The position numbers and the translations under genes are program-made. A DNA stretch of 64,000 nucleotides from Desmodesmus armatus (Eukaryota > Chlorophyta > Chlorophyceae > Sphaeropleales > Scenedesmaceae). The DNA lies in assembly GCA_007449985.2 (NCBI GenBank), contig VIIQ02000188.1, positions 50,001 to 114,000 on the forward strand, given 5' to 3'. Below, one piece after another: positions 32,720 to 44,416 of this stretch (position 1 is the first letter of the stretch; each line of letters begins with the position of its first letter). Below the pieces are notes generated by a model. The model was given only the letters and a program-made list of their open reading frames with translations. It searched no databases and was not told the origin of the DNA.

Positions 32720-32924
32720 CTATCTCAACAGGGCAGCTTCTGCTGTTTCAGTGCAGAGATCTTCTGTTGTTGCTGCAGGTAGGTCTTAGTAAGGCACCAC
32801 ATTGCTGCTGTGACTCTCAGTCAGGCAGGTAGCACAGTCTTCTGGTCAAGTCAAGCCTATGTGGGAGCACTACTAGTGCTTGTGAGTGACTCAGTCCGTC
32901 TATCCATCTGACTCTCTATGTGTG

Positions 32925-32977
32925 TTTGGGACCAAGTGGATTTGAACCACTCGCGGCACTTTGCAGATGTGTGCCGC
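32925..32977 (-). tRNA. tRNA-like 3' half (fragment or pseudogene)
   Basis: On the minus strand a perfect 5-bp T-arm with loop TTCAAAT (B-box GGTTCAAATCC) is followed by TGGTCCCA. Immediately before it is a 7-bp GCGGCAC/GTGCCGC hairpin placed like the long variable arm of a class II (Ser/Leu/Sec) tRNA. No matching GGGACCA acceptor strand, D-arm or anticodon stem was found upstream, so this is more likely a fragment, a tRNA-derived SINE piece or a pseudogene than a working tRNA. Confidence 0.3.
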
Positions 32978-34818
32978 TGAAAGCCATCGCCCCGGGTCTA
33001 TTGAGATACGAGTTGGGCTGCTGAGCCCAACACGAGGCTGGGCCTGCTGCCTCAGCCTGTAATAAGCGAGTGGGGTACACAGAAAGAGAGCATGCACAGC
33101 CTACCCCACTGTCACAGTGCTACTGAGGCTCCTTTGCTGTGTGAAACAATGCTGCTTTGCTGTGTGACACCGTGCTGCTTTGCTGTGTGACACGACAGCT
33201 GCACGAGGCTCAAGCGTCCCAGGTCGTGCGGGGTTGCGCCCCTACCACGCCGGTAGGCGGACCGATGGCATAGTGCCGTGCTTGGCCAATGAGACAAACG
33301 TAGGCACACAGCTGCACTCACCTGCAGCAGTGTTGACCTGCTTGTCAATTTGTGTTGTACGGCTTGAAGTCTCCACGCCAGTTGAAGGGCCACCACAGGC
33401 ATCTGGGTGCCGTGCCAACTTCGCCATGGCCAGCTGCACGTCTTTGATGTTGCCTGGTGTCACTAAAGGTGTGTGCAAGCTGCTCTACCACCCTCAAGCG
33501 TCCAGTTCAGCGTGCAGTATGTTGATGCAACATACGCCAGGCAACTAGGCCTCTTGCGCCTCCCCTAACCGAGCAGATGCCCGCAGCTTTGCCATACAGA
33601 GCCTCATGGGGGGGGTGCCCCCAGGCTCAGAGCGTGACACGCTCAGGCTAGCTAGCGATCTCAGCCTACTTCTTCAATTGGGTGAAGTATCACATCATGC
33701 AACACACCCTCAGTGACACCAGGGCACCAAGACGGAGCAGCACTGGCAGCAAGCAGCACCTGCAGGCACAAACAAGCATGCAGAGATGCAAACGGTTTCG
33801 CTACAGTTGCAAAGGTGTTGCTTGCTAGAAATGTGGGTGTGAGCCTGAACTGAGCAGGGAAAACGGGACTACATACAGGCTTACTCCTTGCAGCAGTAGA
33901 CTGGGGGCCTGCATGGCTGCTGCTGCATGCTGAAGTGGGTGCACAGCGCCGCACATGATGCATGTTGCTGTTGAAATTCATCTTGCAAGCAAGCGCCCCC
34001 GATTAGCCCGCTGCATGCTAGAAAAGCCACCACTGTAGGTTCCATCTGGCACTCAGTATGCTGCGCTGCTGCGCTAAGGGATGCAGAATCAGACAAACCG
34101 CACTGAAAAAGCTTACCACACTCTGACTGGCTTGCAGCGCAGGTGAGTTGTCTCGCAGTGAGCGGGTTGCAGTTACTTCGACTTGTCCTCCGCCCAGTAG
34201 GTCCATATAGCCTGCCATACTGCCATTCTTGACTCTTGGTGCTTTCGGTATACTGGTGTGGGCATGGATGTCCACATTCATAGCAGGTTGGTCGGACTTG
34301 GTCAAGACCCTGTTGAGCAAAGACCGGGTCAATTCAAGTCGACGAGACAGAACGAGCCGAAACAAGAATGGTAGTTTGGGGTGCTTTTGAAACGTAGAAG
34401 CAGTTGTCTGCTTTGGTTGTGCGTGCGCTGTCAAAGCCAATAGCCCAAACAGTGGACAGATGTGCAGTCGGTAGCATGGCCACCTTATCAAGAAACACTT
34501 GTCTAGTGACACCTTCTACCGCCTGACACCCACAGTAGCTTGACAGGTGAGGGCAGACGAAGCCCCAGTATCTGTAGGCCCACAGCAGCAGCGCACACAT
34601 CTCAACATGGCCAGTTGGGCGTGCTGGGCAACCCTGTGGTCCCAGCTGTGTACGTATGATCAATCTGAATACACGTATTGGACTCTATCTGTTGCATTGT
34701 AATGCTATCAGACTTGGTTTGTCTACCACAGCCCATGGCACAGTCAGCACAGCACGCCCTACTGCCAGCAGTCCATTCATGCCACAGCAACTGTGTGTCC
34801 TGCTGCAGGTCCTGAGCG

Positions 34819-37800
34819 ATGGGGGAGCCTTTTAGGGTTGAGCGAAAAGATGCAAATTTTGATGACCACATGGAGGAAGTCAGGGCTCGGCTGAGGGTCT
34901 TCTACAGCTTTGAGCTGTACCCAGAAGAGGAGCGGCAAATCAGCATCATACACAGAAGCAAGGGTGGGTCACTGCTTCCGCACAGACAGCCGTGCAGAAA
35001 AGCAGTTCTGAGTTCATTCCAAGCCATGACATGGTCAGCACGTCTCCCAGACACGCATGCTGGTTGGGCGTGCTGAGATGCACATCAGCACAACATCGCC
35101 CCTGATTGTGCTGGCCCATGTACCAGTGCTTGCGCATGCCCTCCAGCATGTGCTGGCACGGCAAGTTAGCACAATCAACCCACAAGAGCAAAATCGTGCA
35201 TGCGTCAACCAAATGCTTGGTATTGTTGCCGTAGAAAACGGCCGCCTGAAGTGCCATCTCAAGAACGGCCAGAAGCTGGAAGGATGCAAAAACCTGTCAG
35301 ACCACTTCAAGAGAGAGAGGGAAGCCCCTGAGAGTGACCATGATGAGGCAGCCGTGGCTGTGTCTGGTGAGTACAGCTTATGAAGGGCGGTGTGCGTCAG
35401 GGGGTGTGCGCAGAAAATCCTGCAAGCAGCTCCTGCGCAAGGACGGCACGTGCTGGCTGGGGCGAGCCAAATCGCATGAAGGTTATTGGGGTGACACAAC
35501 AACACTGATCAGAGGCGAGGCAAGACGACAGCAACCCTTTGGTCAGGTGGATGAGAGCCTGTGCTCACACTGTGATGTCGACGCCACACCCAAAGGGTTG
35601 TTTACACAACGCGCTGTACACCTCATCCAGCCAACGCCACATATCCATGCTGCTGCTGCATCCTGCAGGAGACAAGTTCTCACCTGGCAAGGGTTTCAGG
35701 AGGCGACTGAAAAAGGCAAAGGCAAAGCAGCAGGATGCAGCGGCAGTCGCAAACAAGGCATCTGCTGCTGCTACCATGGACGCGCCCTCACATAACGACC
35801 CAGCACAAAACATGCAAGACGCCATAGCAGCCAGCACAGCAAGGCAGCGCAGCAGTCTGCCTACTGCCTCACTGCCCCAGCCTTTTACCCTCACAAGTGC
35901 GCAGCAGCAGCTGAAGCAAGGTGGGCAACAGTGGCAAAGCCGTGCCAGCTGCAGCACGGAGGCTGTGATACCTGACAGCAGCAGCTTGGCGGATCTGGTT
36001 GTCTGACTGCTGCGCAGTTGATAGAATGCACAAACCAGCCAAAAGACACCTCAATGTCCACGCATGATTAGCACAGCATGCCAGCTGGGTGCTCTGGGAT
36101 GCACGTCAGCACGGCGGAACCCCCATGCCGTGCTGACCATGGTGGCCGGCGTGCGCAAAGCATGCAGAACGTGCTGACGTGCATGTCAGCACGCAACGAT
36201 TCCTGATTTGTCCATGCTGAGTGTGTGCTAACAGGAGATGTGCTATCTTCTTTTCCTGCAGCTGACGGCCCCCTGAAGCGTGGTCTCAAGAGTGGCAAGG
36301 AGCTGGGCAGATGCAGGGAGGCGTCAGAGCATGTTACCGCGCAGGGGACAGAGTCCGATGACGATGAAGGCATGCCTACGCCTGGTGAGTACAGCTTAGC
36401 AAGGCCGCTTTGAGGGTTGTCTGTGCCGGTGGGACATGCTGAGGTCAAGCACACCCTCTGCCAGGAAGGCCTACGTCACAACCACCCAGTGATGCACGCA
36501 CAGATGGCGCGCATGGTGTAAGAATCCTGCAGACAGGACATTTTGTGCACAACATGTTGGCTGAGCCTCCTGAGCATCACTTGCTGGTGCTCAGCCGCTT
36601 CATCGCTGTTACTGTTACATACTGTCTTTCCGGAGGGTACTGATGGTCATGAGTTGTGCTGAGTTGTTGACTGAGTTCAAATGACGGCTCCCTTGCTTTC
36701 TGGGGAAAAAACAAAGGACACCATGGAAATTGCGCCAAAAGCAAGTGCACATCTCATGCATCCGGCACCATAATCCATGCTGCTACTGTGTCTTGCAGGA
36801 GAGGCTGTCTCACCCAGCAGCAGACGCCGGCCGAAGTTCAGAGCGACAAGGCAGCTGCCTGCTTTGGTGGAGGCGCCAGCGCAGATCAGTCCTGCACGTG
36901 GCACGCAGGGTGCCTCAGCAGCCAGCACAGCAAGCCTGCGCAGCTGCCCAGCCCCTGCATCTCCAGACCTGCTTGCAGTCCTCACAGGCGCCCAGCAGCA
37001 GCTGAAGCAGGGTAGGCAGCAGCAGCAGAGCCCTGCCAGCTGCAGCAAGGAGGCTGTGATACCTGACAGCAGAAGCTTGGCAGCAAACCTGTATGGTCAG
37101 CTCGGAAGCAACCTGCAGTCTGTGCTGCCTGGTAGTCACAATGAGCAGGAACTCAACAGCCCCCAGCCCAGCCGTCCTCAGATGCAGGAGATGCTCGATA
37201 CCCTACGCACAGCAACTGCAGCGGGGAATCCCATGGGCATCGCTCCAGCAGCAGCAGGCATGCAGCTTGGCAACCAGCAGCAGCTGGAAAGCAAGCAGCA
37301 GATCAGGGACAACTTGGGCACTACTGTACAGGACCTGCAAGCGGCAGCATCAGCAGGAAGGCTGGGAGGCGCTGCAGCTGCAGCTGGTTTCTCTCCTGCA
37401 GCCAAGGCAGCTCGTGAAAAGCGTGGGCGCTCCCCCTCCCCGCTGACAGAGGCGGATGGGCTGCCAGCAAGCAGGATAGACACAATCAAGGTGCACGCAG
37501 CGCATGGCGAAGCAGTCGAGGCGATTGGTCAGGGTGCTGGGGCCATGGCAGCAACTGGCTCATCACAGGCGGCCATCAAGCGGGTTGGCACCCAGGTGAG
37601 GCATGCGGTTTGCTTGCAAGCACACATTATGCATTATGACCTGTGGTAGCTGGCTAGGCTCATGAACCCATTCCACTTAGCTGCAAACGCCACAACATGC
37701 TCACTGCACACATGTTTGCCCCTACTCAGTATCTGGGAGCCAGGCATGCACCATGTTATGTTACACAAGAGTTCTGCAAAGTCCTCACACATCTTGTCAC

Positions 37801-40800
37801 AGTGTTGTGTGACATGTATGTTTCTGCTGTGCCCATAGCAGTGCTGACCGTGCTTGGGTGCCTGTTGCTGTTGCCAAATGCGCAGGGCAAGCATGGACTG
37901 CCCAAGAGGCCACTACCTCCACCAGCAGCCCCAGCCGGCATGCAGGTTAGGCAGCAGCAGCAGGCGCCCATGCGCCGCACCAACAACAGCGCGGCCAATG
38001 CTTTGCTGGACCTGCCAGCACCAGCACTAGCGGCATGGCTGGAAGATGCGGTAGCTGCAGCTGGCGGCTCTCCTGGCAAGGCAGCCCGTGAGAAGCGAGT
38101 CCGCTCCCCCTCCCCGGACACAGAGGCGGAAGGGCTGCTGGCAGCAGGCAGGGAGGACGCAAGCAAGGCGCATGCAGTGCGGGGTGCAGCTCGCAAGGGG
38201 ACTGGCCAGGATGCTAGGAGCTTGGCTGCAGCTGGGTCAGCACGGGCGGCCTCCAAGCACGTCAATACCAAGGTGAGGCAACATGCAAGCTTGTCAGCAC
38301 ACAACATGCAATTCTATTGGTGGTTGCTGGCCAGGCTCATACTCCCACCGGCTAGGCCACTCAAGTACAACAGCATGCTGATTGCCCACATACACCTTGG
38401 AGGGCTGACGTTGGGGGCCAACCATGCATGTGTTGCGTGCCCGCGCTTTTACAAGGGTCCTCCCAGGGTACAGTGTGGGATGGTTTCAATACCCAGCTTT
38501 GTTTTGGCATCATACTTTGCAAAGTGATGCACTGGGTGTGGCCTTGGACTTGGTGCAAAGTGGGGCACGCTGAACAGCACGCGCGTGCAGATCAGCATGC
38601 ATCTTGATGCATCACTGCTACAACACAGCCACCATCACTTGAGATAAAAGCAATACCTATGTTGATTCGTTGCCCATAGCAGTGCTGACTGTGCTTGGCT
38701 GCCTGTGGCTGCTGACGAATGCTGCAGGTCACGCTAGGACTGTCTGAGATTGGGCGACAGGCTCCACCTGCAGCCACAAGCTCAGCGCATGCAGCAGGGG
38801 TTGCCACGCTGCGTACGGCGGCAGGCAGCAGCGAGGCGCAGCAGCCTCAGCAGCAGGCAGCTCCTAAGGCGGCAGCGGATAGATGGGCATTTGACCGCCC
38901 AGTGCAGTTTTTATTTTGGCCGACATGTCTTATGTAGGTCTGCATGTGGGATCAGACCAGTTGCATACCCATAAGCAGAAGGGCGGCACACGCCTGTTTG
39001 TGCGCAGTATTCACCTGCCAAACCTGCTCAGCTGTTGCTTCAGAACCCTGTTGGCGCTTTGCAGAAGCATGCTTGCTGTGCAATTTTGCATGTGGCACAT
39101 CCACCTTCCCTTGCGCTCAACACATCATGCATGATGCCGCACCTTGTGCTGGTCAAACCCAGCATCCATTCGCTGCTGACCATGCTGCTGGTGCCTGGCT
39201 GCCGCTGTCTTGTGTTGCAGGATTGTGAAGTGCGGTTTGAGGAGGGGCCCAGGCGGTCCGGCGTGCAGGTGCCCCCGGTGCTGGAGGAGGTGGAGGTTGA
39301 AGGAGAGCGCCTGGACTTCTTCTGCTTTCCCCAACAGCCCATGGTAAACTGGGTGCAGAACTGCAATGAAGACCCATCGCTTGAGGCCGTCTACCAGGCG
39401 CCAACGCCTGTGCTGCTGTCGGAGGTGTCCGCAGACCCTCTGCTGCCCACCATGATTCAGGAGATGGTGCAGGAGCGTTTATACCTGGCCTGCGGCGACA
39501 GCGACCTGCATTTCGGCCCTGTTCTAAAGGAGAGCGGCCACGTGGTCGACTTCGGCAGCTTGTGAGTAGCTGTTCTAGAGGAGAGCGGCCACGAGGTCGA
39601 CTTCGGCATGCACACTGCTGCTGATATTTTGTGGATGAGTGTTCATGCCTGCTGCTATGGCTATGCCTGCTTGCCTGGTATAGCGCTGCTAGTCTGCTGC
39701 CCTTTTGCTTGCTGTCATGCGCACGTGTCAGTTGGCAGCACCCTGTGCTGAGCGGTGTGTTGTTGTGTTGTGCTGTGACATGCTTTGTTGTGCTGTGCTG
39801 TGCTGTGCTGTTGCAGGAGCCCATCAGAGCTGGCGGCCCTGCCGAGCCGTGTGTCGCCAACTCACCTGGGTCTGGTGATGTTCAAGCGTGTGGAGGAGAG
39901 CTGCACACCTGCCATGTACGGCAGGCTGCGGCAGGATGATGTGGATGAAGAGGTGCAGGATGATCTGCATGACAAGGTGCAGGGTGATCTGGATGATAAG
40001 GTAAGCGCACATGCCATGAGTTGGCTCTCGGCATGCTGGCATTTGCCATAGCTAAACCACTCAGCATGCTGCAGTCAGGGTGTGTTGGTTTGAGCTCAGA
40101 GCTGCAGTCGTGCTGGGGTGGGTAAGGGAGGATGCACAGGGCAGCAGTGTTGCAACACAACTCTTGTTGCCACACTGCTGCCCTGTGCATCCTCCCTTAC
40201 TCACCTCAGCGCCCCAAGAAGGCAGACAATGACAGTGTGCGGCTATGCAGGTAATGCGTCTGCTGAGGTCATCGCGATTCGAGGCGGCACAGTATGCTGC
40301 CTCTAGTGTTGACTTGAAACGTGCTGGCCACCTCACTGCTGTTGCTGCCTCCCTTGCTCCCCGCTGCCACCACCACATCTGCTACTGCTGCGGTTTGGAC
40401 AGAGCCTTGAAGATGCTCCAGCTGCTTGGGAGGCCAATGTATTTGGCAGTCCCTTGGACTATGACTACCCCGAGTCACCCCCCAAGAGCAGTCCTGCAAA
40501 CGACGTGGACATGGAGGCCGACTTCAACCTGGCGCCCGCCATGTCCCTGATTGCCGATCCCCAGCAGGACAGCGACAGCGACCATGATGAAGGTGAGGAG
40601 GAGGCCCAGCCAGCTCAACAGCCCCACCACCACCAGCAGCAGCGGCAGCGGCGCGTCAGCTTCCCCCCCGGTGAGTATCTGGAGGACGTGCTGAACACCA
40701 AGGCTCCCAAGGCATGGCACAGTACAGCAGTGGCAAGGCGCCCAATATACCAGCAGCGGCAGCATGGCCAGCCTGCGCAGCAGCAGCAGCAGCAGCAGGA

Positions 40801-40882
40801 CCACCAGCAGCAGCAGGAGGATGTTCGTCCTGAGCCGGCGGACCACCAGCACCAGCAGCAGCAGGAGGGGTTTGTTCCATAG
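34819..40882 (+). CDS. Unrecognised nuclear-type protein with PP1-docking motif
   Basis: Likely exons: 34819-34963, 35235-35366, 35669-36006 (or skipped), 36262-36384, 36799-37595, 37886-38272, 38728-about 38900, 39221-39561, 39817-40000, 40403-40882. Most neighbouring junctions agree in phase; how exons 3 and 7 join their neighbours is unclear. N-terminus MGEPFRVERKDANFDDHMEE, then acidic patches (ESDHDEAAVAV, ESDDDEGMP), Gln/Ala-rich segments, and two copies of AKAAREKRxRSPSP (basic plus SP sites, likely nuclear). A conserved-looking 113-residue exon has DCEVRFEEGPRR and LDFFCFPQQPMVNWVQNC. The last exon has SPLDYDYPESPPK and QRRVSFPPGEYLEDV, a textbook RVxF protein phosphatase 1 docking site, then a Gln-rich tail. 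A chromatin or mitotic PP1 regulator is an inference from these motifs. Confidence 0.65.
35235..38272 (+). repeat. Internal tandem duplication of coding modules
   Basis: Module A (exons 35235-35366 and 36262-36384) has the frame GRLKxxLKNGxxLxxC..ESDxDE and ends in the identical donor string G|gtgagtacagctta. Module B (35669-36006 and the first half of 36799-37595) shares AQQQLKQGxQQ and AVIPDSxSLA; the first copy closes soon after with LADLVV and a stop, the second continues. Module C (end of 36799-37595, and 37886-38272) repeats AKAAREKRxRSPSPxTEAxG through to the gtgagg donor. The gene grew by at least two rounds of tandem duplication. Confidence 0.75.
39568..39607 (+). repeat. 3' copy of the 113-codon exon end
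   Basis: The exon end ctgttctaaaggagagcggc..gtcgacttcggca (39520-39556) is repeated directly after the donor as ctgttctagaggagagcggc..gtcgacttcggca, 48 bases downstream. This is the most compact exon echo in the window and shows the copy boundary clearly. Confidence 0.85.
40122..40200. repeat. 36-bp near-perfect inverted repeat in an intron
   Basis: Arms 40122-40157 and 40165-40200 (GTAAGGGAGGATGCACAGGG..) pair over 36 bases with one mismatch around a 7-base loop (caactct). It lies in the last intron of the PP1-motif gene and would be transcribed. It could be a small-RNA precursor or a recent foldback insertion. Confidence 0.9.
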
Positions 40883-41055
40883 CCCGAGGATCACCAGCAG
40901 CAGCAGGAGGAGGAGGCTGATCGTCTGCAGCAACTGCAACAGCACCAGCAGCAGCAGCAGGCTGCGCTTCTGCCGCAGCTGCACCAGCAGCAGGAGGAGG
41001 CTGCGCCTCTGCAGCAGCACCGGCAGGGTCCAAGGCATCAGTCCTTCCATCATTG
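40880..41055 (+). other. In-frame Gln-rich extension behind a TAG
   Basis: After GFVP and TAG (40880-40882) the same frame stays open for 57 codons (PEDHQQQQEEEADRLQQL ... HQSFHH) to TGA at about 41053. Composition is that of the preceding Gln-rich tail, and PxDHQxQQQ occurs on both sides. TAG is one change from CAG. It may be a recent nonsense mutation, a sequencing error or a read-through stop. The HAD gene in this window ends properly at TAG, so a reassigned code is unlikely. Confidence 0.6.
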
Positions 41056-44000
41056 AGGCGTGTTTTGTAGGGGAGCAGCCTTTCTGCAAGCGCCTGCATT
41101 TCTTGTAGGGCAACTGTGCTGGGAGGCCTTGTGTGATGACTCACACTGGTTTTGATTCATGTCTGTGTATGGCAACCAGCATCACTCCTGTGATCTGTCC
41201 TGGCATTTTTGCATCGCTCAGCCCGGCAGGCATCTCCTGCTATAAGTGTTGCCGTGAAGGATAAAGCTCTCATCACACGTGTGTGGGAGTGATGGCCAAC
41301 AAGCACTGATCCAGTTCTGTACTGGCTTGCACTGGTTTGCCTTTTTCGATGTATCAAAATCCATCCGTACGCATGTTGTGATGTAAGCTGCTGATGTGCT
41401 GTCACTGTCATGTCTGCACACACATTACATCCACATTGATGCAGTGTGGTGCACTTGTAGGGGTAGTTGCACCAAAGGGAGGATATTGGCATTTGGGTAG
41501 GCCCATGTCATGTGTCCACACAGTGCAGCTGGGCTCCAGTGTCTTGAAATTCACGCATCGCTATTGGTGTCTTTGGTGGCCCTGGGTAGCTCGGGTAGGT
41601 GGCTTTGGGTAGCTTGGGTAGGAGGGCAGGTGTGGGCTGTGACGCTTGCAAAGCCAGCGGGGTGGCTGCTGGCCCAGCCGCAGGATGTGCTGTCAGCACA
41701 GATGGCATGTCTGGTTCCGGCTGACGTGCAGTACTTGATTTTTTTCCACCAAGTCCTGTCAGCATGCGTTCAACCTTGTTTTGACCCTGTTGGAGTGTTT
41801 TTTGCACGCTGGCTGTTGGCGTTTGTATTCTCTTCCATAACCACTACCGCCCCATCGGTCACATCATGGCTTGCTCGCCGAGATGCAAGCACCACAGCAT
41901 GTGTACACCATTATCATTCATGTGTGGGTGCTTGCTGCTGTGTGGGCATCAACAGGGAGATTGTGTGTGTTATGTCTCAGGTACTTCCCTTGCATTGCTA
42001 CACTTTGTGGGCATCTCCTGCAAGTGTTGCTTTGCTGGGTGTGTGTGTGTGGGGGGGGGGGGGGGGGGGGCTGTCAACAGTCGGGATTCTTCCTGGTTTG
42101 CTGTGCACATCAACAGCACAGCCTTAGTGCCCTCATAAACGAAGGCCTCAAGGCTGCTGCCTGGGTTCTGTGTCAATTCTCTGCATACCCTCTGTGCAAT
42201 GCATTGCCGTTGATCTGTCTCTCGTGTGCATGCCATGCACTATGGCATCACGTGTATCATAAACACACACATACCGGTGGCCTGTATGGTTTCTGTGTGG
42301 TGTATTGCCAGTGAGGTTTTGTTGCAGTATGCGCCCCGCGCGCCCACTGTGGTAGTGGTGTGTGGCCCTGTGCAACTGTGCATTGGCGCTCTGTCTGGTG
42401 CTTTCCCGCAGCTTTGATTCGATCTGTATGGCAGGAGTGTACAAAAGCACCTTCTGTTGGATCACAAGCACCGTCATGCTGTGGGCATTTTGAAATTCCA
42501 TCAATGCGGCATGACATGGTGCCTGTACTCAGCAGATGGGGATTGTGGGGCAGGGGCGATTGCTTGTTTTGGCCTGAGCACCACATAGTGCAGCGGGACC
42601 CTGGGTCAGGAGGTGGTCAAGGCGAACAGTGGTGGACTAAACCACTAGTGTCTAGACAGCGGTGGTGCTGAGCAGAAGCGCTGTCGGGCCTACTTCTGTG
42701 CCTTTTGCGCAGTGGGTTTGTGGCTGGCCCTAGCCATGGTGTGCTGTGTCAGCACATGCAGCATAGCCAGGCTCTGTGTCAGGTGTATCATGCATTGTGT
42801 GGCTGGGGAGAAAGGCAGCTGCCGCCTGGAATGTGTTGTCCTGCTGCTGATAGTGCTGCGATGTTGATAAATCAGCGTACCTGTTCTGTGGATGGTCGGA
42901 TGGTGTGCGCACGTGTCTTGCATCGCAGCATCCATATGATGCTTGTGCAAACACGGGGTTGCTGCACACAATTCTTCCATCGTGCATCAGTTTCATCTGT
43001 GCCAGAGGTCAGCACAGCCTGCTGGCAGTGGTGTGTTGTTGTCGCCATGCAGTGCTGGGCCTGGTGGGCATCTCCTGCCGGTGCAACAGTGCTGTGGTCA
43101 GAAAGTGCAGGCCAAGCACCGCAGGCTGTCGCTGCACAGTCACAATGAAAGCACCAGATGAACTTCTGTGCTGGCTTCAGGCCTCTCTGTGACTGGCTAG
43201 TGTTTCATTGGCATGCTTCTTTCTCTGTTCTGTTTGCTCTTGTGTTGATGCCATAAATCACGGTACGCATGATCACCGAGAGTTTTGAGGGGATGCAGGA
43301 GGCTGTTGGAGTGCTCGGTGTAGTGGCTGTGGCTGCCAATTGCGCTGCAGGGGTTGGTGTGTTGTGTAGGGGGTGTGGGATGTATACCCGTGTGCATTCT
43401 TGACGGCAGTGGTGTTGAGCAACTCTGCATCAGCTCTTTGCAAGAGTCTGCAAGCTCACTTTCACCCACATGCTTGCCCACCGTGAAAGCGCTGGGCTGC
43501 AGCATGTTGTTATGTCCTCCTGCGACAGAGGGGGTTGGGGGTGACCCTTCTGTGGAAGGATATGAGGACCCACTGCTGTTGTGCTGTGCACAATTGAGCT
43601 GCACCTGCAAGGCCTTTGGCGTTCATGTATCCAGTGTGTGCTGCACAAGTGAAGTTTGATGTTAACGCCTGGGCTTGCTGTTGAGGTGGTGCCCCCGGTG
43701 GTCGAGCTGCTTGAGGTCAAGTTGGTCTGGTGACAGCTTGCTGAATGATGGTGTGAGGTCCTCACGTCCCTCCAACAGCAGTAGTTCAGCATTATTTGTG
43801 GCATGGCAGGCTGCATAGGACATTGTATAAGTATGCCCTGCATGCCAAGTGGACCTGGTGTAAACTTGAAGGAAGGGCTTATATCCTGCCTTGCACAAGC
43901 CTGAACAAAGACTGCAAAAGAGGTTCAATAGCAACAGGGATTGCAATATGTAGCAATTACTTATTGCTTGCGATACAGCAACTGTAGAGAAGTCATGGAG

Positions 44001-44320
44001 GAATGCCTTTGAACCAAGGCCCAGCACCACAGCAGGGAACAGAAGAGATCACAAGACGTAGACAACTTGCTGAGCTGCTGCACCACCTGACAAAGCATAT
44101 GAGCAAAACCTGGCCGGCAGAAACAATCGTGCATCTGTTTGGGAGCCTGCACGTTGCACTTGACTGTAGCTGGCTGAGCCATTGGCCGTGGGAGCCTGGG
44201 CGTCTCAATAGCGTGAAGCCCAGAGCAGTTACAGGAACATGGCAGCCATGGCTGGACCACACCAATGTGCTGCTGCTGCTGCTGCTGATGCTGATGCTGA
44301 TGCTGATGCTGATGCTGCTG

Positions 44321-44388
<68 letters not shown>

Positions 44389-44416
44389 ACTCCCTGCTGC
44401 AGCTATAGTGCAGTAA
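41056..44416. other. Intergenic region, no gene resolved
   Basis: No supported gene. A GT/G run lies at 42039-42070. GGGCATCTCCTGC-like words recur near 41224, 42010 and 43066. A few minus-strand frames look partly protein-like (ELLLLEGREDLTPSFSKL near 43700-43790; FTVGKHVGESELADSCKELM near 43430-43490) but I could not chain them into a gene. The 44270-44388 part is the CTG array listed separately. Confidence 0.4.
44270..44388 (+). repeat. CTG/CAG trinucleotide array
   Basis: About 119 bp of CTG triplets with interspersed ATG units (CAG/CAT on the minus strand). It starts 29 bases past the stop of the minus-strand HAD gene, so it is probably transcribed as a CAG repeat in its 3' UTR. Perfect runs reach about 20 units. 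Confidence 0.9.

Larger units (their letters stand above)
30545..34818. other. Intergenic region, no gene resolved
   Basis: Apart from the TIR-like element and tRNA-like hairpin listed separately I support no gene here. Minor structures: a perfect hairpin GTGGTTTC-AC-GAAACCAC near 31695, and about three tandem copies of a 27-base GCTGCTTTGCTGTGTGACAC unit at 33120-33195. Minus-strand stretches at about 34150-34360 (NVDIHAHTSIPKAPRVKN, then MAGYMDLLGGGQVEVTATRS) and 33318-33478 (IKDVQLAMAKLARHP, ending at a gtgagt donor) read like protein and could be exons of a decayed or unrecognised minus-strand gene. Confidence 0.45.

Noticed and set aside
40880..40882. TAG read as glutamine (alternative genetic code)
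   Set aside because: The HAD gene ends at a TAG exactly where the family ends, and other genes end in TGA or TAA, so the standard code is simpler.
40475..41144. Minus-strand Leu- and Ala/Pro-rich frames
   Set aside because: Antisense of the Gln-rich last exon of the PP1-motif gene.
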